From the NCBI GenBank assembly GCA_009746045.1, contig RPFO01000770.1, forward strand, positions 1 through 36,205: a stretch of 36,205 bases of DNA, read 5' to 3'. Shown here in pieces: positions 19,041 through 29,200 of the stretch (its first letter is position 1; the number at the start of each line of letters is the position of its first letter). The position numbers were made by a program, and so were the translations under genes. This DNA comes from Mesostigma viride (lineage: Eukaryota; Streptophyta; Mesostigmatophyceae; Mesostigmatales; Mesostigmataceae). The notes under the pieces are model-generated. The model was not told where the DNA came from, ran no database searches, and was given only the letters and a program-made list of their open reading frames with translations.

Positions 19041-19625
19041 TGTGAAACGACTGGTCCAACCTGAAAAATTTTAAATTTTTGCCGTGTCCAGTAACGGTCC
19101 TAGGTTGCACCCGCGGGACGTTCCGACAGCTGTACAGAAAAGATCACAAAGATACGCCGCGCAACGACGCCTGTGCCCGGCAAATCATTTGTGAGCCCGG
19201 AACTGAACAGTCACTGCAAATGTCGAGTATTTATTGCTCCATCCCCACAAAAAAGCGTTCCGGACCTGTTCGAAGCGAAGAGCACTGACAGGGATCGGAC
19301 CCGAGCCAGATTTGTGTGCGGACCATGATGGCTGGCCTCCCTCACTCCGCAACCTCACTCTGGACGCAGGTTCGAATCCTGTCAGTGCTATTCGCTTCGA
19401 ACAGTTCCGGAACGCTTTTTTTGGGGGGTGGAGCAATAGATTTTCGACGTCTGTAGTGACTGTTCAGTTCCCGACTCACATTTGCCGGGCACTGGCGTCA
19501 TTCCGCGGCGTATCTTTCTGATCTATTCTGTACAGCTGCCGGAACGTCCCGCGGGTGCAACCTAGGACCGTTACTGGACACGGCAAAAATTCAAAATTTT
19601 TTTAGGTTGGACCAGTCGTTTCACA
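19041..19625. mobile_element. 585-bp inverted-repeat element (MITE or small foldback)
   Basis: Left arm 19041-19292 and right arm 19378-19625 are reverse complements over about 250 bp with roughly 88% identity by eye (ends TGTGAAACGACTGGTCCAACCT / AGGTTGGACCAGTCGTTTCACA). Shared landmarks include CCGTGTCCAGTAACGGTCCTAGG and GGGACGTTCCG. The loop is 85 bp. No target-site duplication was identified. Arms with this divergence argue against a simple assembly foldback. Confidence 0.8.
19281..19389 (+). other. tRNA-like T-arm / B-box motifs in the inverted-repeat loop
   Basis: A consensus pol III B box, GGTTCGAATCC, lies at about 19369-19379 inside GCAGG-TTCGAAT-CCTGT (a good T-arm), followed by CAGTGCT, which pairs with AGCACTG at 19281-19287. 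On the minus strand a second B-box-like GGTCCGATCCC lies at the other end of the loop. No acceptable D-arm, A box or anticodon arm was found, so this is a tRNA-derived remnant, not a called tRNA gene. Confidence 0.5.
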
Positions 19626-20225
19626 CCAAACGACTTTTTGCACCAATAGGAGTCGACACTGCGTGTTCAGACTCCCAAGTACTCGGGCACCCACACCTGC
19701 CGGGGGAGTACATTGTAATGCTATTCACTAGAACAGTTCCGGATGTAGCGTTAGTGATGATGTTGTACAATATATTTCAATCACGTTTGTCAGAGTGTGC
19801 GTTTTTCCGACATGTAGGGCAGGTTGTACAACATTCTGTGCGCCAACCATGTGTACTACATGTATCGATTAGTATCACTACATGTATATTCCGTCATGAT
19901 CGCAGGATTAGTAACTACTGGGCTACATGTTAGTGTACCCTTACTAGGCTACTATGTAGAACCTTCAGAACCTGATTCTACCTTCCAAAATTCTAATTAT
20001 GCGCCATGGATCAGTTTTGAAATGTAGAACGAGCCTACGTGGAGGGCATGACATCAGTCCAGCTGGCACCGCCGCGCACCATGACCGAGGGAACACGCCG
20101 TCACGTGCATGTAATGCAATGTTTGGAGACGACGGGCATGCATGCATGGTTAATTTTTGGCGGCGAATATTTTCCGCGCCAAAAAAATTCCGCGGTACCC
20201 TCCGTACCGTGAAAAGTGGGTGCAC
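19626..20225. other. Non-coding interval between two inverted-repeat elements
   Basis: No ORF with coding texture. A small hairpin, GTACTC...GAGTAC, flanks CACCCACACCTGCC (about 19679-19711). The stretch before the giant element contains CG-rich short palindromes (20160-20220) but no duplication of the sequence found beyond 35848. Confidence 0.5.
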
Positions 20226-20369
20226 GGTGCGCGCACCCCTTGCGGAAGTGGCCATGGCGACTGCTTTTAGACGAAACGTGACAAATCTGGCTCGCGGAAA
20301 GCAGAAAAAATGCTCGATTCTTGGAGAAAATTAGTTACTGATTCTAATTTATGGTGGGATAGTTGCGAT

Positions 20370-20768
20370 CTATAATGTCGCGGGCTCTTTTTCTTTACCA
20401 TCGGCAGGGGGGTCCGGCCTGAATTTCTGTCGGGATGAATAAAGTATAATTGATGCCTGCAGGTGTGATTGTCGATTGTTGCCAGTTTTGATGGTCCTAA
20501 TGGAAGCTAGTTTAATGATGTTTCTAAAGCCGTAAAAATTCCCGCTGCTATCTTTACCTTTCCCGTCATTTTGCGGTAAGATAACATTAGGCCTGCGCCA
20601 TGCGCGCCCGACCTCTCCATGAAAGGGTGGCCTTTCTTGTGCGCCTGGGCACGAATAAATGCCCGTTATGGTACGTTCTTGTATTAAACGTCCTAAGATA
20701 GCGCTTTCCTGCTTTCTTACCTCGTTGAGCGTAAGCTTTTTGCCTTCTTTCCGGCCAGATGCAGCCAT
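20370..20768 (-). CDS. ORF conserved in both arms (left copy, intact start)
   Basis: 132 codons, ATG at 20768, stop at 20370 (MAASGRKEGKKLTLNEVRKQ ... VILPQNDGKGKDSSGNFYG ... YSSRQKFRPDPP). The mirror copy in the right arm keeps the whole frame but has CTG in place of ATG. Differences between copies are mostly amino-acid changing, so selection on the protein is doubtful. A good donor-like GTAAGAAAGC lies after codon 16, so a spliced transcript is another possibility. Family not recognised. Confidence 0.35.
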   Translation of the reverse strand: MAASGRKEGKKLTLNEVRKQESAILGRLIQERTITGIYSCPGAQERPPFHGEVGRAWRRPNVILPQNDGKGKDSSGNFYGFRNIIKLASIRTIKTGNNRQSHLQASIILYSSRQKFRPDPPADGKEKEPATL

Positions 20769-21210
20769 GAAGTTGCGGGTCCTGGCGCTGCATCGCTGGA
20801 TTCCTGGATGTTTTTAAGCAAGTTCGTCTGTGACGTGGCTGGCTTGCTGCAGCGCGTGGCCCACAACCTGTCGGGAAGGTGTAATGCTTTTATTTCCATG
20901 CTTCTCTGAAATTTCTTTTGCTTTATAGACAGTTGTGTTCGAGGAAATTCACGCGGTCTTCCTAAGCAGCGGCATCATTTTCCCCAGACACTGACGAGCT
21001 GGCACCTGTCTCCTAAAGAGAGCGGCTCGTGCTTGTTAGAAAGGAGGCAGTGTGCATTTTGCGGGACACAATGCTTTGGTGGCACATGCGTCAGGTAGGC
21101 TGTTCCAATGGTCTCTTCACCTTTCCCACTGAGTAAATGTTAGCATTTGTCATGCTAACCAGAGCAGCTAGCCACAGGTTGGCTGGATAAAAAGTCAGCT
21201 TATTTTCTCT

Positions 21211-21240
21211 TTATATACTGCGTGTGTGGTCCTCCACGTG
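21211..21240 (-). promoter_or_regulatory. Outward promoter-like G-box plus TATA (left arm)
   Basis: On the minus strand, CACGTG (21235-21240) precedes TATATAA (21211-21217) by about 17 bp. This is a plant-type G-box/TATA arrangement pointing toward the outer end of the element, about 440 bp upstream of the ORF start at 20768. Activity is inferred from motif layout only. Confidence 0.4.
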
Positions 21241-21432
21241 TCCGGCTTGTTGGGCATTTTGGAAGAGGGTTTATAATGTGTTGTTGGGTGGAACAACTTG
21301 GTTGTTGGCACAAAATCACACATTATTAGCCTGAGATAGGCATGACATATGCTGCTCAGGCGTGTCGTCCTACCAGCCTTGTTGTTAAGGGTAGACTCAC
21401 AAGGCTGGCTGTGCCGATGGAGGGGTGGGGCG

Positions 21433-22451
21433 TGCTAGCCCCCCCCCACACCCACGCATGCATGCTAGCCCACCCCCACACCCACGCATGCATGCTAGCC
21501 CCGGCCCCGGCCCCCCCACACCCACGCATGCATGCTAGCCCCCCCCACACCCACGCATGCATGCTAGCCCACACTCACACCCACGCATGCATGCTAGCCC
21601 ACCCCCACACCCACGCATGCATGCTAGCCCCCCCACACACCCACGCATGCATGCCAGCCCCCCCACACACCCACGCATGCATGACCGCCCCCCCCCACAC
21701 CCACGCATGCATGCTAGCCCACCCCCACACCCACGCATGCATGCTAGCCCCCCCACACACCCACGCATGGATGCCAGCCCCCACACACACCCACGCATGC
21801 ATGACAGCCCCCCCACACACCCACGCATGCATGCTAGCCCCCCACACACACCCACGCATGCATGCCAGCCCCCATACACACCCACGCATGCATGCCAGCC
21901 CCCCCCCACACTTACGCATGCATGCTAGCCCCCCACACACACCCACGCATGCATGCCAGCCCCCCCCACACCCACGCATGCATGCCAGCCCCCCCCACAC
22001 TTACGCATGCATGCTAGCCCCCCACACACACCCACGCATGCATGCCAGCCCCCCCCCACACCCACGCATGCAGGCTAGCCCCCCACACACACCCACGCAT
22101 GCATGCCAGCCCCCATACACACCCACGCATGCATGCCAGCCCCCCCCCACACTTACGCATGCATGCTAGCCCCCCACACACACCCACGCATGCATGCCAG
22201 CCCCCCCCACACCCACGCATGCATGCCAGCCCCCCCCCACACTTACGCATGCATGCTAGCCCCCCACACACACCCACGCATGCATGCCAGCCCCCCCCCA
22301 CACCCACGCATGCAGGCTAGCCCAACCCCACACCCACGCATGCATGCCAGCCCACCCCCACACCCACACGTGCATGCCAGCCCACCCCCACACCCACGCA
22401 TGCATGCCAGCCCACCCCCACACCCACGCGTGCATGCCAGCCCACCCCTAG
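21433..22451 (+). repeat. GCATGC minisatellite, left arm (~30-bp unit)
   Basis: About 1.0 kb of units of the form CCCACACCCACGCATGCATGCTAGCCC (27-32 bp), differing in C-run length, CTAGCC versus CCAGCC, and CACCC versus ACTTACG variants. All frames are open but encode composition only. The minus strand is G-rich with repeated G3-G7 runs. Confidence 0.95.
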
Positions 22452-22730
22452 CTTGAGCGTGCTTGTAAAGTTTTTGCATGGTTTATTAAAATGAGTGGAA
22501 TATGTATTTATTGCATTAAATGTTAATTTTATTGATCATGAATGAAAATGGTCAACATTGCCGAAGTGCCCCTAAATTGCTCAATATTGTGTGCTCAAGA
22601 ATTCAATGAGGATTGTCATCATGGAAACCCGCACAAATTCACGATTCCGGGCATGCATGTGAAAGTATCAAGAACAATTTTCAATTAAGAATGGTATCTC
22701 ATTGTTCCATGAATCAATATGACTCCATGT
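22452..22730 (+). repeat. Left arm inner spacer
   Basis: About 280 bp of AT-richer sequence, mirrored at 33591-33868 with near identity (GGTATCTCATTGTTCCATGAATCAATATGACTCC). This is the module found as a relic at 4331-4541. No coding content seen. Confidence 0.85.
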
Positions 22731-23210
22731 ACGTAGACAAGCCATGATGACCCCATGGGAGCCTAAATCCTCATCATTAAATACATAAATGCCACCCATG
22801 TACGTAGACGGGCCATGATGACACCAATGGAGCCTGAATCCTCATCATTAATTACATAAATGCCAACCATGTACATAGACGGGCCATGATGACACCATGG
22901 GAGCCTGAATCCTCATCATTAATTACATACATGCCATCCATGTACGTAGACGGGCCATGATGACACCATGGGAGCCTGAATCCTCATCATTTACTATTCC
23001 TTGACATCCATGTACGTAGGCCAGCCATGGAGACATTATGGGAGCCTGAATCCTCCTCGTTAATTACATAAATGCCAACCATGTACGTAGACAAGCCATG
23101 ATGACACCATGGGAGCCTGAATCCTCATCATTTACTATTCCTTGACATCCATGTACGTAGACGGGCCATGATGACACCATGGGAGCCTGAATCCTCATCA
23201 TTAATTACAT
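22731..23210 (-). repeat. 70-bp satellite, inverted-polarity segment
   Basis: About seven units in the orientation CACCATGGGAGCCTGAATCCTCATCATT. The last meets the forward array head to head around 23210. Its first three units match the mirror of the right end of the array in type and order; later units do not. Confidence 0.9.
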
Positions 23211-26200
23211 GGATGGCATTTATGTATTTAATGATGAGGATTCAGGCTCCCATGGTGTCTCCATGGCTGGCCTACGTACATGGATGTCAAGGAATAGTAA
23301 ATGATGAGGATTCAGGCTCCCATGGTGTCATCATGGCCTGTCTACGTACATGGATGGCATGTATGTAATTAATGATGAGGATTCAGGCTCCCATGGTGTC
23401 ATCATGGCTTGTCTACGTACATGGTTGGCATTTATGTAATTAATGAGGAGGATTCAGGCTCCCATGGTGTCATCATGGCTTGTCTACGTACATGGTTGGC
23501 ATTTATGTAATTAATGATGAGGATTCAGGCTCCCATGGTGTCTCCATGGCTGGCCTACGTACATGGATGTCAAGGAATAGTAAATGAGGAGGATTCAGGC
23601 TCCCATGGTGTCATCATGGCCCGTGTACGTACATGGATGGCATGTATGTAATTAATGAGGAGGATTCAGGCTCCCATGGTGTCATCATGGCTGGCCTACG
23701 TACATGGATGTCAAAGAAAAAGAAATGATGAGGATTCAGGCTCCCATGGTGTCATCATGGCTGGCCTACGTACATGGATGTCTCATAAAATAAATGATGA
23801 GGATTCAGGCTCCCATGGTGTCATCATGGCTTGTCTACCTACATTGTTGGCATGTATGTAATTAATGATGAGGATTCAGGCTCCCATGGTGTCTCCATGG
23901 CTGGCCTACGTACATGAATGGCATTTATGTAATTAATGATGAGGATTCAGGCTCCCATGGGGTCATCATGGCTTGTCTACGTACATGGTTGGCATTTATG
24001 TAATTAACGAGGAGGATTCAGGCTCCCATGGTGTCTCCATGGCTGGCCTACGTACATGGATGTCAAGGAATAGTAAATGATGAGGATTCAGGCTCCCATG
24101 GTGTCATCATGGCCCGTGTACGTACATGGATGGCATGTATGTAATTAATGATGAGGATTCAGGCTCCCATGGTGTCATCATGGCCCGTCTACGTACATGG
24201 ATGTCAAAGAAAAAAAAATGATGAGGATTCAGGCTCCCATGGTGTCATCATGGCTGGCCTACGTACATGGATGTTTCATAAAAAAAATGATGAGGATTCA
24301 GGCTCCCATGGTGTCATCATGGCCCGTCTACGTACATGGTTGGCATTTATGTAATTAATGAAGAGGATTCAGGCTCCCATGGTGTCATCATGGCCCGTCT
24401 ACGTACATGGATGTCAAGGAATAGTAAATGATGAGGATTCAGGCTCCCATGGGGTCATCATGGCTTGTCTACGTACATGGTTGGCATTTATGTAATTAAC
24501 GAGGAGGATTCAGGCTCCATTGGTGTCATCATGGCTGGCCTACGTACATGGATGTCAAGGAATAGTAAATGATGAGGATTCAGGCTCCCATGGTGTCATC
24601 ATGGCTTGTCTACGTACATGGTTGGCATTTATGTAATTAATGAGGAGGATTCAGGCTCCCATGGTGTCTCCATGGCTGGCCTACGTACATGGATGGCATT
24701 TATGTATTTAATGATGAGGATTCAGGCTCCCATGGTGTCATCATGGCTTGTCTACCTACATGGTTGGCATTTATGTAACCTGAATCCTCTCATTAAGAAA
24801 ATGAAGAGGATTCAGGCTCCATTGGTGTCATCATGGCTGGCCTACGTACATGGATGTCAAGGAATAGTAAATGATGAGGATTCAGGCTCCCATGGTGTCA
24901 TCATGGCCCGTCTACGTACATGGATGTCAAGGAATAGTAAATGATGAGGATTCAGGCTCCCATGGGGTCATCATGGCTTGTCTACGTACATGGTTGGCAT
25001 TTATGTAATTAACGAGGAGGATTCAGGCTCCATTGGTGTCATCATGGCTGGCCTACGTACATGGATGTCAAGGAATAGTAAATGATGAGGATTCAGGCTC
25101 CCATGGTGTCATCATGGCTTGTCTACGTACATGGTTGGCATTTATGTAATTAATGAGGAGGATTCAGGCTCCCATGGTGTCATCATGGCCCGTCTACGTA
25201 CATGGATGGCATTTATGTAATTAATGATGAGGATTCAGGCTCCCATGGGGTCATCATGGCTTGTCTACGTACATGGTTGGCATTTATGTAATTAATGAGG
25301 AGGATTCAGGCTCCCATGGTGTCTCCATGGCTGGCCTACGTACATGGATGTCAAGGAATAGTAAATGATGAGGATTCAGGCTCCCATGGTGTCATCATGG
25401 CCTGTCTACGTACATGGATGGCATGTATGTAATTAATGATGAGGATTCAGGCTCCCATGGTGTCATCATGGCTTGTCTACGTACATGGATGGCATGTATG
25501 TAATTAATGATGAGGATTCAGGCTCCATTGGTGTCATCATGGCTGGCCTACGTATGTACATGGATGTCAAAGAAAAAAAAAATGATGAGGATTCAGGCTC
25601 CCATGGTGTCATCATTGCCCGTGTATGTACATGGTTGGCATTTATGTAATTAATGATGAGGATTCAGGCTCCATTGGTGTCATCATTGCCCGTGTATGTA
25701 CATGGTTGGCATTTATGTATGTAATTAATGATGAGGATTCAGGCTCCATTGGTGTCATCATGGCTGGCCTACGTATGTACATGGATGTCAAAGAAAAAAA
25801 AATGATGAGGATTCAGGCTCCCATGGTGTCATCATGGCCCGTCTACGTACATGGATGTCAAGGAATAGTAAATGATGAGGATTCAGGCTCCCATGGTGTC
25901 AGATGTCATGGCCTGTCTACGTACATGGATGGCATGTATGTAATTAATGATGAGAATTCAGGCTCCATTGGTGTCATCATGGCTGGCCTACGTATGTACA
26001 TGGATGTCAAAGAAAAAAAAATGATGAGGATTCAGGCTCCCATGGTGTCATCATGGCCCGTCTACGTACATGGATGTCAAGGAATAGTAAATGATGAGGA
26101 TTCAGGCTCCCATGGTGTCATCATGGCCTGTCTACGTACATGGATGGCATGTATGTATTTAATGATGAGGATTCAGGCTCCCATGGTGTCATCATGGCTG

Positions 26201-29200
26201 GCCTACGTACATGGATGTCTCAGAAAAAAAATGATGAGGATTCAGGCTCCCATGGTGTCATCATGGCTGGCCTACGTACATGGATGTCAAAGAAAAAAAA
26301 ATGATGAGGATTCAGGCTCCCGTGGTGTCATTATGGCCCGTCTACGTGTTGTTGGCATGTATGAAATTAATGATGAGGATTCAGGCTCCCATAGTGTCAT
26401 CATGGCTGGCCTACGTACATGGTTGGCATTTATGTAATTAATGATGAGGATTCAGGCTCCCATGGTGTCATCATTGCCCGTGTATGTACATGGTTGGCAT
26501 TTATGTAATTAATGATGAGGATTCAGGCTCCATTGGTGTCATCATGGCCCGTCTACGTACATGGACCGTGGCATTTATGTATTTAATGATGAGGATTCAG
26601 GCTCCCATGGGGTCATTGATGATCATGGCATTTATGTATGTAATTAATGATGAGGATTCAGGCTCCATTGGTGTCATCATGGCTGGCCTACGTACATGGA
26701 TGTCAAGGAATAGTAAATGATGAGGATTCAGGCTCCCATGGTGTCATCATGGCCCGTCTACGTACATGGATGTCAAGGAATAGTAAATGATGAGGATTCA
26801 GGCTCCCATGGGGTCATCATGGCTTGTCTACGTACATGGTTGGCATTTATGTAATTAACGAGGAGGATTCAGGCTCCATTGGTGTCATCATGGCTGGCCT
26901 ACGTACATGGATGTCAAGGAATAGTAAATGATGAGGATTCAGGCTCCCATGGTGTCATCATGGCTTGTCTACGTACATGGTTGGCATTTATGTAATTAAT
27001 GAGGAGGATTCAGGCTCCCATGGTGTCATCATGGCCCGTCTACGTACATGGATGGCATTTATGTAATTAATGATGAGGATTCAGGCTCCCATGGGGTCAT
27101 CATGGCTTGTCTACGTACATGGTTGGCATTTATGTAATTAATGAGGAGGATTCAGGCTCCCATGGTGTCTCCATGGCTGGCCTACGTACATGGATGTCAA
27201 GGAATAGTAAATGATGAGGATTCAGGCTCCCATGGTGTCATCATGGCCTGTCTACGTACATGGATGGCATGTATGTAATTAATGATGAGGATTCAGGCTC
27301 CCATGGGGTCATCATGGCTTGTCTACGTACATGGATGGCATGTATGTAATTAATGATGAGGATTCAGGCTCCATTGGTGTCATCATGGCTGGCCTACGTA
27401 TGTACATGGATGTCAAAGAAAAAAAAAATGATGAGGATTCAGGCTCCCATGGTGTCATCATTGCCCGTGTATGTACATGGTTGCCATTTATGTAATTAAT
27501 GATGAGGATTCAGGCTCCATTGGTGTCATCATTGCCCGTGTATGTACATGGTTGGCATTTATGTATGTAATTAATGATGAGGATTCAGGCTCCATTGGTG
27601 TCATCATGGCTGGCCTACGTATGTACATGGATGTCAAAGAAAAAAAAATGATGAGGATTCAGGCTCCCATGGTGTCATCATGGCCCGTCTACGTACATGG
27701 ATGTCAAGGAATAGTAAATGATGAGGATTCAGGCTCCCATGGTGTCAGATGTCATGGCCTGTCTACGTACATGGATGGCATTTATGTATGTAATTAATGA
27801 TGAGAATTCAGGCTCCATTGGTGTCATCATGGCTGGCCTACGTATGTACATGGATGTCAAAGAAAAAAAAATGATGAGGATTCAGGCTCCCATGGTGTCA
27901 TCATGGCCCGTCTACGTACATGGATGTCAAGGAATAGTAAATGATGAGGATTCAGGCTCCCATGGTGTCATCATGGCCTGTCTACGTACATGGATGGCAT
28001 GTATGTATTTAATGATGAGGATTCAGGCTCCCATGGTGTCATCATGGCTGGCCTACGTACATGGATGTCTCAGAAAAAAAATGATGAGGATTCAGGCTCC
28101 CATGGTGTCATCATGGCTGGCCTACGTACATGGATGTCAAAGAAAAAAAAATGATGAGGATTCAGGCTCCCGTGGTGTCATTATGGCCCGTCTACGTGTT
28201 GTTGGCATGTATGAAATTAATGATGAGGATTCAGGCTCCCATAGTGTCATCATGGCTGGCCTACGTACATGGTTGGCATTTATGTAATTAATGATGAGGA
28301 TTCAGGCTCCCATGGTGTCATCATTGCCCGTGTATGTACATGGTTGGCATTTATGTAATTAATGATGAGGATTCAGGCTCCATTGGTGTCATCATGGCCC
28401 GTCTACGTACATGGACCGTGGCATTTATGTATTTAATGATGAGGATTCAGGCTCCCATGGGGTCATTGATGATCATGGCATTTATGTATGTAATTAATGA
28501 TGAGGATTCAGGCTCCATTGGTGTCATCATGGCTGGCCTACGTATGTACATGGATGTCAAAGAAAAAAAAATGATGAGGATTCAGGCTCCCATGGTGTCA
28601 TCATGGCCCGTCTACGTACATGGATGTCAAGGAATAGTAAATGAGGAGGATTCAGGCTCCCATGGTGTCATCATGGCCCGTGTACGTACATGGATGGCAT
28701 GTATGTAATTAATGAGGAGGATTCAGGCTCCCATGGTGTCATCATGGCTGGCCTACGTACATGGATGTCAAAGAAAAAGAAATGATGAGGATTCAGGCTC
28801 CCATGGTGTCATCATGGCTGGCCTACGTACATGGATGTCTCATAAAATAAATGATGAGGATTCAGGCTCCCATGGTGTCATCATGGCTTGTCTACCTACA
28901 TTGTTGGCATGTATGTAATTAATGATGAGGATTCAGGCTCCCATGGTGTCTCCATGGCTGGCCTACGTACATGAATGGCATTTATGTAATTAATGATGAG
29001 GATTCAGGCTCCCATGGTGTCATCATGGCCCGTCTACGTACATGGATGGCATTTATGTAATTAATGATGAGGATTCAGGCTCCCATGGTGTCATCATGGC
29101 TTGTCTACGTACATGGTTGGCATTTATGTAATTAATGAGGAGGATTCAGGCTCCCATGGTGTCATCATGGCCCGTCTACTTACATGGATGGCATTTATGT

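Larger units (their letters stand above)
20226..21432 (-). repeat. Left arm, outer domain
   Basis: Reverse complement of 34639-35848. Positions 20880-21432 are almost identical to the mirror copy; from 20870 outward differences accumulate (for example TAAGCAAGTTCG versus TAGCTAGTTAATCG). The domain contains the outward promoter-like pair at 21211-21240 and an outward-reading 132-codon ORF. Confidence 0.8.

Noticed and set aside
19281-19389. Functional tRNA gene
   Set aside because: Only the T-arm and acceptor-like pairing are present; no A box, D-arm or anticodon arm could be drawn.
21342-22456. His/Pro/Met-rich (plus) and Gly/Trp/Cys-rich (minus) ORFs in the GCATGC minisatellite
   Set aside because: Open in several frames on both strands purely from repeat composition; mirrored in the right arm.
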